From: Rhizobium sp. NFR07 | Lineage (GTDB): Bacteria; Pseudomonadota; Alphaproteobacteria; Rhizobiales; Rhizobiaceae | Direction of reading: 5' to 3' | DNA length: 64,000 nt | Assembly: GCF_900111905.1 (NCBI RefSeq) | Contig: NZ_FOKM01000001.1 | Coordinates: 1 to 64,000, forward strand | In this document: piece by piece, positions 17,808 to 26,442 of the stretch | How positions within the stretch are numbered: position 1 is the first letter of the stretch | How the letters are laid out: every line of letters begins with the position of its first letter | Position numbers and translations under genes: made by a program | Notes under the pieces: model-generated | Told to the model about the DNA's origin: nothing | Database searches by the model: none | Seen by the model: the letters and a program-made list of their open reading frames with translations, nothing else

Positions 17808-17995
17808 GAAAATAAATCCTGACCACGCGTTTCGTTCCTTGAAATCCAGAAACGAGCTCAGCGCGTTGCAACGACACCGTCTTCTGAATGCTGGAGAGGA
17901 ATCCTTCAGCATCGTGCCGTCGCGAAAATGCCAGGACGACATATAGCGGACAAACTCTATCTGCGCGTTGTGCCTGCTAACGCAAGAACTGATGG

Positions 17996-19036
17996 TTAGA
18001 AGCTGGTGATCACGGCGATACCCGGCGTCTCGGCCTTGTCGAGGTTGACCAATTCTCCAACACCTTCAACAAGGCTTACCCGCTTCGAGATCAACTGCTG
18101 CGGCTTCATCTTGCCGGCGGTCAGCATGGCCAGCATGGCATCGTAGCGCCAGGCCTGCATGCCGTGGCTTCCGTAGATCTCCAGTTCATGGCCGATCACC
18201 TGGGCCATAGGGATCTGCGGTGTAGAGTGGGCGCCCAGCATCAGGCCGACCTGGACGTGACGGCCGCGGCGGCGCAGGTTCTTGATCGAGTTGAAGCATG
18301 TGGTCGGATGGCCGAGCGCATCGATCGAGACATGCGCGCCACCCTTGGTGATTTCGCGCACGGCTTCCACCACATCCGGCGCAGTGCCGGCGTTGATGGT
18401 AGCGACGGCACCGCATTGGCGAGCCATCGCCAGCTTGTCGTCGGTGAGATCGATGCCGATGACATTGGCGCCGAGGGCCGTGGCGATCATGATCGCAGAG
18501 AGGCCGACGCCACCGCAGCCGTGGACAGCCACCCAATCTCCCGGCCCCGTGCGGGCCTGATCGGCAACGGCGCGGAAGGACGTGGCGAACCGGCAGCCGA
18601 GGCTTGCAGCCGTTGCGTCGTCGATCTCTTCGGGAAGATGCACGAGGTTGGTATCGGCATAATCGATCGCGACATATTCGGCGAAGGAGCCCCAATGGGT
18701 GAAGCCGGGCTGGAACTGGTCGGGGCAGACCTGCTGGTTGCCGGAATGGCATTCCGAGCAATGGCCGCAGCCGGAGACGAAGGGAACGGTGACGCGGTCG
18801 CCGACCTTGAAGCGCATCACGCCCTTGCCGGTGGCCACCACCTTGCCGGCCAGTTCATGGCCGGGAACGTGCGGCAGCCGGATATCCGGATCATGGCCCT
18901 TCCAGCCATGCCAGTCGCTGCGACAGAGCCCGGTTGCGCCGACCTCAATGACGACACCGCCGAAAGCCGGCTCGGGGTCAGGAAGTGTCCTGATTTCCGG
19001 CATCTGTTCGAACGCTTCGTAATACATGGCCTTCAT
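17996..19036 (-). CDS. Zinc-dependent alcohol dehydrogenase (MDR family)
   Basis: A 346-residue medium-chain dehydrogenase. Catalytic zinc ligands are Cys38 (GLCRSDWHG), His60 and Glu61 (PGHE). Structural zinc cysteines are 90, 93, 96 and 104 ([15 protein letters not shown]). The Rossmann motif is GCGGVGLSA, and an acidic residue follows the second strand (GIDLTDDK), suggesting NAD preference. It lies downstream of the DUF917-hydantoinase pair on the same strand but behind a good terminator, so it is at most partly cotranscribed. Its substrate is unknown; it could oxidise an alcohol product of that pathway. Confidence 0.87.
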   Translation of the reverse strand: MKAMYYEAFEQMPEIRTLPDPEPAFGGVVIEVGATGLCRSDWHGWKGHDPDIRLPHVPGHELAGKVVATGKGVMRFKVGDRVTVPFVSGCGHCSECHSGNQQVCPDQFQPGFTHWGSFAEYVAIDYADTNLVHLPEEIDDATAASLGCRFATSFRAVADQARTGPGDWVAVHGCGGVGLSAIMIATALGANVIGIDLTDDKLAMARQCGAVATINAGTAPDVVEAVREITKGGAHVSIDALGHPTTCFNSIKNLRRRGRHVQVGLMLGAHSTPQIPMAQVIGHELEIYGSHGMQAWRYDAMLAMLTAGKMKPQQLISKRVSLVEGVGELVNLDKAETPGIAVITSF

Positions 19037-19062
19037 GACGCATCCTCATCCGTTTGAGACGC

Positions 19063-19090
19063 AAAATCCCCGGTCTCCAGGGACCGGGGA
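19063..19090 (-). terminator. Intrinsic terminator between the hydantoinase and alcohol dehydrogenase genes
   Basis: On the minus strand the stem TCCCCGGTC / GACCGGGGA (9 bp, 6-nt loop) is followed by TTTT. It lies 40 bp after the hydantoinase stop. Confidence 0.7.
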
Positions 19091-19129
19091 TGCAGTTCGT
19101 TTTTGCCAGGGTAGAATGTAAGGCCGCGT

Positions 19130-20692
19130 TTACGAAGCCTTCTTCTGACCGTCCTTCATGAAGGCGATGTCACCGACGACGCGAACGCGCACGCGGCGGG
19201 CGTCGCCCGGCAGGTAGGCGATCGGGATGTCCTCGGTGTCGAGCGTGACGATCGAATTCGCATCCGCACCAGCCTCGACCGCGCGTTCGCGGGCGATACG
19301 CTCTGCTTCGGCAAGCGCCTTGTCACGCGACATGTCGGAGAAGACCTGGTCGACTTCGCCGGAAACCTGGGCCATGGCCGCGCCGAGCGCGTTGGCGACG
19401 CCGGCATGTTCGACGCGCAGCACTTCGCTTGCACCCTTGAGGCGCTCCGAGATGAGAAATGCGCCGCCGCCGACAGCGATCAGCTTCACGCCATCCGCCG
19501 AAGTCTTCATCCGATCGATACCGTCCTCGACCATCACTTCGATGCGCTTGAGAAGGTCCGCTACGAGGTCTTTGTCGAGATGCTTGACGCGGTCGCGGTC
19601 ACCGATCTCGACGAGACCGGCAGCAACGGCAACGTCCGTCGTCGTCAGCGTGTCGCCACCGAAGACGAGCGCCTTTTCGGTGATGCGATAGCCGACCGAA
19701 CGCGGGCCGATCTTGCGGGTTTCCGGATCGATGATCGTGCCGCCACCAAGCGCCATCGGCAGGAGGTCGGGCATGCGGAACAGCGTGCGTACACCGCCGA
19801 CTTCGACGACGTTGTTGGCTTCACGCGGGAAGCCGCCAACGAGGCAGCCGATATCCGACGTCGTGCCCCCGACATCCACCACCATCGCTTCCTTGAGGCC
19901 GGTGAGGAAGGCCGCACCGCGCATCGAGTTGGTCGGGCCGGAGGCGAAGCTGTAGACCGGGTTGGCGGCCGCAACATCGGCCAGAACCACGGTGCCGTCG
20001 TTCTGCGTCAGGTAGAAGGGCGCGTTGACGCCGGCCTGGACGAGCGCATCCTTGAAGGCGTCGATCGTCTTGCGGCCGAGACCCTGTAGGGCAGCGTTCA
20101 AGAGCGTCACGTTCTCGCGCTCCAGAAGGCCGATGCGGCCGAGCGTGTGCGACAGCGTGATGCGTGCCTCGGGCATGATCGAGCGGACGATCTCGGCGGC
20201 TTCCAGCTCGCATTCGGCGGTCAGCGGCGAAAAGAGCGCCGTGATGCCGACGGAGGTGATGCAGGCGTCACGGATCTTCATCGCCGCATCGCGGATCTCA
20301 TCACGAGCGAGCGGCACGAGCGGACGACCGTCATATTCATGGCCGCCATGGACCATGAAGGAGAGCGGATCGACGCTTTCGCGCAGATCATCCGGCCAGT
20401 CGATCATCGGCGGCAACGAGGCGCCGGCCGGCATGGCGATGCGGATTGCGGCCACACGTTCCAGACGGGCGCGCTCGACGACGGCATTGGTGAAATGCGT
20501 CGTACCGATCATCACCGCATCGACCGGAGAAGCCCCGGCCGGCTGAGCCTTCACGACATGACCGATGGCGTTGACCACGCCCTGCATGACATCCGCAGTG
20601 GTGGGAAACTTGATGGCCGAGACGACTTTCTCGCCATCGATGAGCACGGCATCCGTATTCGTGCCGCCTACGTCAATTCCGATCCGCTTCAT
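19130..20692 (-). CDS. Hydantoinase/oxoprolinase (HyuA-type) family protein, short form
   Basis: A 520-residue ATP-dependent amidohydrolase-like protein of the ASKHA fold. It begins MKRIGIDVGGTNTDAVLIDG, continues with the family segments TTHFTNAVVER and LSHTLGRIGLLERENVTLLN, and has the second phosphate loop VVDVGGTTSDIGCLV. It is shorter than full HyuA/oxoprolinase subunits and matches the short form usually paired with DUF917 proteins. Its ATG overlaps the DUF917 stop (ATGA), so the two are translationally coupled. The likely chemistry is ATP-driven opening of a hydantoin- or oxoproline-like ring; the substrate is not known. Confidence 0.85.
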   Translation of the reverse strand: MKRIGIDVGGTNTDAVLIDGEKVVSAIKFPTTADVMQGVVNAIGHVVKAQPAGASPVDAVMIGTTHFTNAVVERARLERVAAIRIAMPAGASLPPMIDWPDDLRESVDPLSFMVHGGHEYDGRPLVPLARDEIRDAAMKIRDACITSVGITALFSPLTAECELEAAEIVRSIMPEARITLSHTLGRIGLLERENVTLLNAALQGLGRKTIDAFKDALVQAGVNAPFYLTQNDGTVVLADVAAANPVYSFASGPTNSMRGAAFLTGLKEAMVVDVGGTTSDIGCLVGGFPREANNVVEVGGVRTLFRMPDLLPMALGGGTIIDPETRKIGPRSVGYRITEKALVFGGDTLTTTDVAVAAGLVEIGDRDRVKHLDKDLVADLLKRIEVMVEDGIDRMKTSADGVKLIAVGGGAFLISERLKGASEVLRVEHAGVANALGAAMAQVSGEVDQVFSDMSRDKALAEAERIARERAVEAGADANSIVTLDTEDIPIAYLPGDARRVRVRVVGDIAFMKDGQKKAS

Positions 20693-21768
20693 GCTGCAAA
20701 CACCGATTTGAAATCAAGGTCATATCCGAAGGCGCGGGGGCCGACATGTTCCAGCCCCTTCGGCGTGGTGAGCACATCCGGCGCCGGCAGGGCCACGACC
20801 GTGACACGCTGGCCGTAACGCACCGTTTCCGTGCCGATCGCTTCGCCCGACACGGTATCGAGCAGGCAGATCAGGTCCGGCGTCATGGCGATTGGCTGAC
20901 CGTCGCGGAAGGCGACCGCCCATTCGTTCTGGAAGGCGAGTTCCACCTTGGCGCCGCGATCGGCATCGAGGCCTTCGATGTGAGCAGCACCGCGCAGGAA
21001 GCCGCCGGTCGTCGTGCGATCGACATCGGTGATCTTGCCCTTGAACAGCGTCTTGCCGCCCTCATGGGCCAGCACCGCTTCGACGGGATCGGTGTGCGCG
21101 GCACGGGCTTCTAGCACGGCACGGCCGAGGCTGGTGGCCTTGGTGACGGTATGGAGCACACCCCATTCCTTCACTTCCTTGCCGGTACGGGGAGCCTTGC
21201 AGGTGGCCGAGGTGGAACCGACTTCGGTGCAGATCTTGCGCGAGATGCGCTCCATCCACTTCCAGGACGCGGCCTTGGCAACGATCGCCTCGTTGTCGCG
21301 GCAATCGACCAATGTCAGCGGGTACATCGGCAGGTCACCGATTGCAAAGCTCGTCATCTGTGCTTCCGGATAGGCACGGCCCATCGCGTCGGCATCGACA
21401 ACCGGGATATCCAGCATCGCGGCTGCGAGGAAGGGCGACAGCGCGTTGCCGCCGCCGATCTCGACGCTCATCACGGCGCGGAACTTGCGGCCGGTATATT
21501 CTTCCATCAGCTGCATGGCACGGGCGAGATGCGCCGGATCGACAAGGCGCTCCTGGCCGACAAGCGGTGCGCCCATCTTGGAAACGACGGCAACGGCATC
21601 GCCGTCATCGAGCGCCAGCGGATCGATCAGCTTGATGCGCTTGCCGTCCTTGTAGAGCTTTTTCAGATTGAGCTGGGCAAGATAGGGGCTGCCGCCGCCG
21701 CCGGTGCCGAGAATCCAGGCGCCTACCGCGAGCGGATCAATCTCGCTCTCATCGAAATCACGGATCAT
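20689..21768 (-). CDS. DUF917 (S-methyl-thiohydantoin-desulfurase-like) protein
   Basis: A 359-residue protein recognisable by its N-terminal glycine-rich stretch (AVGAWILGTGGGGSPY, residues 15-30) and the segments EIGGGNALSPF and PVVDADAMGRAYPE. The family is regularly paired with a short HyuA-type protein, and some members have been linked to desulfuration of thiohydantoins. It is the first gene of the minus-strand operon and is divergent from the AroM-LuxR regulator. The 111-bp gap between them carries one of the two 20-bp inverted repeats described here. Confidence 0.82.
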   Translation of the reverse strand: MIRDFDESEIDPLAVGAWILGTGGGGSPYLAQLNLKKLYKDGKRIKLIDPLALDDGDAVAVVSKMGAPLVGQERLVDPAHLARAMQLMEEYTGRKFRAVMSVEIGGGNALSPFLAAAMLDIPVVDADAMGRAYPEAQMTSFAIGDLPMYPLTLVDCRDNEAIVAKAASWKWMERISRKICTEVGSTSATCKAPRTGKEVKEWGVLHTVTKATSLGRAVLEARAAHTDPVEAVLAHEGGKTLFKGKITDVDRTTTGGFLRGAAHIEGLDADRGAKVELAFQNEWAVAFRDGQPIAMTPDLICLLDTVSGEAIGTETVRYGQRVTVVALPAPDVLTTPKGLEHVGPRAFGYDLDFKSVFAA

Positions 21769-21819
21769 GTTTACCTCCGAAGAATGTGCTAGAAACTAGC
21801 CACGAGCCGTCTGCGCTGC

Positions 21820-21839
21820 CTATAGGGGACTGCCCCTAG
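21820..21839. promoter_or_regulatory. Inverted-repeat operator, copy 1
   Basis: CTATAGGGGACTGCCCCTAG. The reverse complement of the element at 22971-22990 matches this in 18 of 20 positions. It lies 52 bp upstream of the DUF917 start and about 41 bp upstream of the first possible start of the AroM-LuxR gene, a suitable place for a LuxR-type activator of both. Confidence 0.75.
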
Positions 21840-21879
21840 AATGAGCTTGCCTTGTTTTTGAGCATCGCTAGAAGGGGGT

Positions 21880-22869
21880 TTGGAGAGCATCGAGGGGATA
21901 ACGTCGCTGAGCGCAAAAAAGGACATGCCGACGTCGGCAACGCTACCCTTGGCCAATGCCGAAACGCGCTACAGGGTGATGTTCTTGAGCGTCGGACAAT
22001 CGCCCCGCGCCGACATCATCGACGAGATGCTTGCAAGCCTCGACATGCCGATCGATGCCTTGGAAATCGGCGCGCTTGACGGACTTTCCAAGACGGAAAT
22101 CGAGGAATTCAAGGTGCGGCCGGGAGAACCCAGCATCGTCACCCGCCTCGCCGATGGCAGCGACATCGTCATTTCGAAACCGCGGATCACCGAGCGTATG
22201 TCGCGGATCGCCGCGGATTTTCAGCCGAATGAGTTCGATCTTATCGTCATCCTCTCGACCGGCCTGTTTCGCGATTTCGAAAGCACCTGCCCGACGGTGA
22301 ATGCCCAGCGGGCGATGGAATCCATGGTGATTTCGCTCGCCGCCCACGGCTCTGCGGTCGGCCTTATCCAGCCGCTGGCGCAACAGGTCGACGAGCTCGA
22401 TATTCCCGCCCTCGCACCTTACAAGATCACTGCCAGCTATGCCGCCGATGGCGACAAGCGCCTGCTCGCCAGTGCGCTTGTCGACCTTGCCGATTGCGAG
22501 ATCATCGTCCTGAATTCAGTCAGCTTTACCGAGGCTGACCGGCAGATGGTGGCCAAGGCGAGCGGCAAGCCGGTCGTGCTCGCGCGGCGCATTATCGTCT
22601 CGGCGATCAGGCTGCTTCTGCTCGGCACGCATCCGGTCGCAGCCCCCGGCGTTTCGCCCGAATTCGAGGAAAAGCTGCAGCGACTGACGCCACGCGAACG
22701 GCAGGTCCTGTCGCTGGTGGCCGAGGGCTTGTCCAACAAGGCGATCGCAAGACAGCTCGGCATCAGCCCCAAGACGGTGGAGATCCACCGCTCCAACGTG
22801 ATGAGCAAGATGGAGGTGAACTCCGCCAACACGCTTATCCGCATGGTCGTGGCCGCGGGACATCCTTGA
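21880..22869 (+). CDS. AroM-domain/LuxR-HTH fusion regulator
   Basis: A protein of up to 329 residues. Residues about 31-245 are an AroM-like domain (VMFLSVGQSPRADIIDEM, LDGLSKTEIEEF, RLADGSDIVISKPRI), clearly related to the free AroM protein encoded next door. Residues about 268-325 are a LuxR/GerE HTH (LTPRERQVLSLVAEGLSNKA, then a recognition helix with KTVEIHRSNVMSKM). Two cysteines of the free AroM protein (Cys105 in LLCTG, Cys192 in MHCMG) are serines here (Ser126 in ILSTG, Ser213 in LNSVS). This suggests a non-catalytic ligand sensor. The start is uncertain: TTG at 21880 or ATG at 21925, neither with ideal Shine-Dalgarno spacing. It probably controls both flanking operons. Confidence 0.85.
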   Translation: MESIEGITSLSAKKDMPTSATLPLANAETRYRVMFLSVGQSPRADIIDEMLASLDMPIDALEIGALDGLSKTEIEEFKVRPGEPSIVTRLADGSDIVISKPRITERMSRIAADFQPNEFDLIVILSTGLFRDFESTCPTVNAQRAMESMVISLAAHGSAVGLIQPLAQQVDELDIPALAPYKITASYAADGDKRLLASALVDLADCEIIVLNSVSFTEADRQMVAKASGKPVVLARRIIVSAIRLLLLGTHPVAAPGVSPEFEEKLQRLTPRERQVLSLVAEGLSNKAIARQLGISPKTVEIHRSNVMSKMEVNSANTLIRMVVAAGHP

Positions 22870-22904
22870 AAACATTTTTGTCGATTGGCGACATTTTCAT
22901 CAAG

Positions 22905-22926
22905 AATTTCGTCGAATCACGAAATT
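22905..22926. repeat. AT-rich inverted repeat downstream of the AroM-LuxR gene
   Basis: Perfect 8-bp arms AATTTCGT and ACGAAATT flank 6 nt. A weaker hairpin, TGTCG-N5-CGACA followed by TTTT, lies just before it (22878-22896). Together they may end transcription of the regulator gene, or the AT-rich repeat may be an operator for the downstream operon. Confidence 0.45.
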
Positions 22927-22970
22927 TGCTGAAATATTGAGCGCTAAAATAAACTCAGAATCAGAGGCAT

Positions 22971-22990
22971 CTAGGGGCATTACCCTATAG
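22971..22990. promoter_or_regulatory. Inverted-repeat operator, copy 2
   Basis: CTAGGGGCATTACCCTATAG, in the opposite orientation to copy 1 and matching it in 18 of 20 positions. It lies 66 bp upstream of the free aroM start. A possible -10 (TAGGCT, 23012-23017) sits 22 bp further on. It probably activates the aroM-ABC transporter operon. Confidence 0.75.
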
Positions 22991-23055
22991 TGGATGCGCC
23001 AACGCTGACGGTAGGCTCCCTGTCATAGAGACATCACAAAGGGACCTCGGACAGC

Positions 23056-23736
23056 ATGCCTTCCCCCTTCAAGATCGCATTCGTCACCATTGGCCAGACA
23101 CCGCGCATCGACGTGGTGCCGGAAATGATGGCCGACATCACACTGGGCCTGCCGGAGGGCCAGATCGAGTATAAGGAGTTCGGTGTTCTCGACGGCATGA
23201 GCGCAGCCGAACTCGACGACATCAAGGCCCGCGACGGCGAACACTCCTTCGCCACCCGTCTGGCCAATGGCGAAGAGATCGTCTCTTCTAAGCCGCGCAC
23301 GGAAGAAAAGCTCAACGTTCTCCTCCAGGATATCGACCAGCAAGGATTCGATCTCATCGTCCTCCTCTGCACGGGCACCAAGATTGATCCGTTGCAGAGC
23401 ACGCTGGTGGTCGAGGCGCAGCGCATCGTAGATTCGACCGTCGAGGCACTGGCCGCCTCCGCACGCCAGCTCGGCGTCATCCTACCACTGGAGCGTCAGG
23501 TGAATGATTTCGCTGAACGCCATGTCTTTTCGGGCGCTCCACGCCTTGTCGCCGCCTCCCCCTACGCAGGTGACGACATGAGGGATAAGGCAAAGACACT
23601 CCAAGGCTGCGACCTCGTTGTCATGCACTGCATGGGCTATTCGAAGGAGATGCTCGACGCCGCCCGCGAGAGCATCAAGGCCCCCGTTCTTCTGTCGCGC
23701 CGCCTCGTTGCCGGCGTCGTCCGTCAAATGATCTGA
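23056..23736 (+). CDS. AroM family protein
   Basis: A 226-residue stand-alone AroM protein (FVTIGQTPRIDVVPEMMADI at residues 9-28, GVLDGMS, RLANGEEIVSSKPR). The family resembles the Asp/Glu/hydantoin racemase superfamily, and two cysteines occupy plausible active-site positions: Cys105 in IVLLCTG and Cys192 in VVMHCMG. E. coli AroM has no assigned reaction. Here the gene opens an operon with a dipeptide-type ABC importer, and its paralogue is fused to a DNA-binding domain upstream. A role as a racemase-like enzyme on an imported cyclic or amino-acid-like compound is a reasonable inference. Confidence 0.85.
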   Translation: MPSPFKIAFVTIGQTPRIDVVPEMMADITLGLPEGQIEYKEFGVLDGMSAAELDDIKARDGEHSFATRLANGEEIVSSKPRTEEKLNVLLQDIDQQGFDLIVLLCTGTKIDPLQSTLVVEAQRIVDSTVEALAASARQLGVILPLERQVNDFAERHVFSGAPRLVAASPYAGDDMRDKAKTLQGCDLVVMHCMGYSKEMLDAARESIKAPVLLSRRLVAGVVRQMI

Positions 23737-23768
23737 CCACCAACCACTTCAATAAGAGAGGGAACGAA

Positions 23769-25358
23769 ATGTTCGGTACTGTGATCAGGAATATCGTACT
23801 GGCGGGGCTTCTGGCCTCGTCGGTTCTTGCTGCTCCGGCGCAAGCATTCGAGCGCACGGACAACGGCAATGTCATCGTCTTCGGCGGCCGCCAGGCGATC
23901 CCTGTCCTCGATCCGCATATCCGCTACGACTGGTCGACCCGCATGATCCAGCAGGGCGTCTATGACGCGCTGGTCAAGTATGAAGGTGATCCGGCTGTGG
24001 TTAAGCCGTGGCTTGCCGAGAAGTGGGAGACCAGCGAGGACGGCAAGACCTGGACCTTCCATCTCGTCAAGAACGCCAAGTTCCACAATGGCGACCCGGT
24101 GACGGCGGAAGCCGTTCGCTACTCCTTCGAACGCGGCCTGAAGCTCAACAAGGGCGTTGCCTGGATGCTGAAGGACTTTCTCGCGCCGGAAGGCGTGAGC
24201 GTCGTCGACGACTATACCGTCAAGTTCGAACTCAAGGCGCCCTATGCACCGTTCCTCTCCTTCCTCCCCTGGTGGTTCGTCGTCAACCCGGCGCAGGTCA
24301 AGGCCAACGAAGTGGATGGCGACTACGGCCAGAAGTGGCTGACCGACAACGAAGCCGGCTCCGGCCCGTTCAAGCTCGGCCGCTGGGAACCGAATGTTCT
24401 CTATGAAGTCGAATCCGTCGCCGATTACTGGAAGCGCTGGCCTCAGGGCGAAAACCGCCCGGCCGGCGTGATCTACCGCATCATCCGCGAGCCCGCCGCC
24501 CAGAAGGCTGCCCTGCAGCGCGGCGAAGCTGACATCGTTGAAGGCCTGACCTCGGACGATTACGTGCAGATCGAAAAAGTACCGGGCATCGTCATCCAGA
24601 ACCACAAGGGCATGACGACCTTCGGCATCAAGTTCAACACGCAGAAGGGCCCGACCGCCGACATCAACCTGCGCAAGGCGATCGCCTATGCAATGGACTA
24701 TGATGCGCTGGTCGGCGTCTATAACGGTGCGGCATCGCTGGAAACCAGCCCGCTACCGGACGCGATGAAGGGCCATATCGAGGTTCCTGGCATTCCGCGC
24801 AAGGATCTTGCCAAGGCAAAGGAATTCCTGGCGAAATCCGCTTATCCGAACGGCGGCATCACGCTCGACTACGTGCATGTGGCCGGCCTCGAAGAGGCAC
24901 GTCGTATCGGCCTCGTCCTTCTCGACAACCTGAAAGCGCTGAATATCGGCGTCAACATTAAGCCGGAGCAGTGGCCGAACATGGTTGCAGCCGGTTCCAA
25001 GGTCGAGACGTCGCCGAACATGACCTCGGTCTTCACCACGCCGATCTCGACCGATCCGGACGCAGTTGCCTACCAGTACCACAAGAACAGCTGGGGCCAG
25101 TATTACGCCATGGCGTTCTACGACAACGCCGACGTCTCCGCGATGATCGACAAGGCCCGCGGCTCGACCAACTGGGACGAACGCGCCAAGCTCTATGCCG
25201 ACATCCAAAAGCAGATCGTCGCCGATCAGCCGGAAGTCTTCGGCATGCTGCAGAACCGCCGCTGGGCACACCAGAGCTATCTGCAGGGCTTCAACTTCAG
25301 CCCGGTCCGCTTCACCGGCGAAGTCGACCTCTATCCGCTGTGGATCAAGGAAGAGTAG
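23769..25358 (+). CDS. Dipeptide/oligopeptide-type ABC transporter substrate-binding protein
   Basis: A 529-residue extracellular binding protein of family 5 (DppA/OppA class). The signal peptide (residues 1-26, ending APAQA) is followed by a mature region with the family segments LAEKWETSEDGKTWTFHLVK and KFHNGDPVTAEAVRYSFERG. It is the specificity component of the importer encoded by the next three genes. It starts 33 bp after aroM with GAGAGGG before the ATG. Members of this family carry peptides, opines and many other solutes, so the ligand must be deduced from the pathway. Confidence 0.92.
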   Translation: MFGTVIRNIVLAGLLASSVLAAPAQAFERTDNGNVIVFGGRQAIPVLDPHIRYDWSTRMIQQGVYDALVKYEGDPAVVKPWLAEKWETSEDGKTWTFHLVKNAKFHNGDPVTAEAVRYSFERGLKLNKGVAWMLKDFLAPEGVSVVDDYTVKFELKAPYAPFLSFLPWWFVVNPAQVKANEVDGDYGQKWLTDNEAGSGPFKLGRWEPNVLYEVESVADYWKRWPQGENRPAGVIYRIIREPAAQKAALQRGEADIVEGLTSDDYVQIEKVPGIVIQNHKGMTTFGIKFNTQKGPTADINLRKAIAYAMDYDALVGVYNGAASLETSPLPDAMKGHIEVPGIPRKDLAKAKEFLAKSAYPNGGITLDYVHVAGLEEARRIGLVLLDNLKALNIGVNIKPEQWPNMVAAGSKVETSPNMTSVFTTPISTDPDAVAYQYHKNSWGQYYAMAFYDNADVSAMIDKARGSTNWDERAKLYADIQKQIVADQPEVFGMLQNRRWAHQSYLQGFNFSPVRFTGEVDLYPLWIKEE

Positions 25359-25389
25359 TCTTCCCTTCTAGCTGATCTCGCTTCATCCG

Positions 25390-25414
25390 GGAGGCGGCCC
25401 GCCGCCTCCTTTTT
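25390..25414 (+). terminator. Intrinsic (probably partial) terminator after the binding-protein gene
   Basis: The stem GGAGGCGG / CCGCCTCC with a 4-nt loop is followed by five Ts, 32 bp after the binding-protein stop and 21 bp before the permease start. Within an operon it would lower expression of the permease and ATPase genes relative to the binding protein. Confidence 0.75.
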
Positions 25415-25434
25415 CTACCTGACCCGGAACGAAG

Positions 25435-26442
25435 ATGCTGACCTTTACCCTGCGAAAGCTCCTGACGGTGGCCGGCACGATGCTCGGCATCGCGGTGCTG
25501 ACCTTCGTCATCACCAATATCGCACCCGGCGATCCCGCCAGACTGGTGGCAGGCCCGAATGCGACCGAGGACATGGTCGCGACGATCCGCACCGAATACG
25601 GTCTGGACCGTCCGATGATCGAGCAATTCGCGATCTACATGAAGGATCTCGTCACGGGCGATTTCGGCACCTCCATCGTCTCGACACGTCCGGTGCTCGA
25701 CGAGCTTCTCCGCTACGCTCCGGCGACGATCGAACTGGTACTGGTCGCGATGCTGCTGGGTATCTTCGTCGGCGTTCCGCTTGGCATGCTATCGGCCGTC
25801 TACAAGGATGGCCCGATCGATCACTTCACCCGCATCCTGTCGATTTCCGGCGTCGCGATCCCGGCCTTCTGGTTCGGTATCCTGATGCAGCTCTATTTCT
25901 CGGTCGATCTCGGCTGGCTTCCTGTCTCGGGCAGATTGCCGCTGGTCACACGCCCGCCAGAGTTCATCACGGGTTCGCTGCTGATCGACTCGCTGCTGGC
26001 TGGCAATTTCAAGACGTTCAACACAGCGCTCTCCTATATCATACTGCCGGCTATTGTTCTGAGCTTCCCCTGTCTTGCCTCCATCCTGCGCGTCAACCGC
26101 GCCGAGATGATCGAAGTGCTGCAGTCCGATTATATCGTCGCCGCACGCGCCCACGGCATCTCGTCACGCCGTATTGTCATTTGCTACGCACTGAAGAACG
26201 CACTTCTGCCGACGCTTGCTATGATCGGCCTGCGCTTCGGCTGGATGCTGGGCTCGACAGTGCTGGTCGAAACTGTCTTCGACTGGCCGGGCATCGGCCT
26301 CTATGCCGTCTCTTCCGCGCTCGCCTCGGATTTCAAGCCGGTGATCGGCGTGACACTCCTGATCGGCTTCCTCTTCATCATCACCAACACCCTGGTCGAC
26401 CTCGCTTATGCCTGGATCGATCCGCGCCTTCGGAGAGCCTGA
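25435..26442 (+). CDS. Dipeptide-type ABC transporter permease (DppB class)
   Basis: A 335-residue inner-membrane permease. It has the DppB-type N-terminus (LRKLLTVAGTMLGIAVLTFV), the periplasmic segment APGDPARLVAGPNAT, and the EAA loop DYIVAARAHGISSRRIVICY. It forms the heterodimeric channel with the following DppC-type permease, whose ATG overlaps its stop by one base. Confidence 0.9.
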   Translation: MLTFTLRKLLTVAGTMLGIAVLTFVITNIAPGDPARLVAGPNATEDMVATIRTEYGLDRPMIEQFAIYMKDLVTGDFGTSIVSTRPVLDELLRYAPATIELVLVAMLLGIFVGVPLGMLSAVYKDGPIDHFTRILSISGVAIPAFWFGILMQLYFSVDLGWLPVSGRLPLVTRPPEFITGSLLIDSLLAGNFKTFNTALSYIILPAIVLSFPCLASILRVNRAEMIEVLQSDYIVAARAHGISSRRIVICYALKNALLPTLAMIGLRFGWMLGSTVLVETVFDWPGIGLYAVSSALASDFKPVIGVTLLIGFLFIITNTLVDLAYAWIDPRLRRA

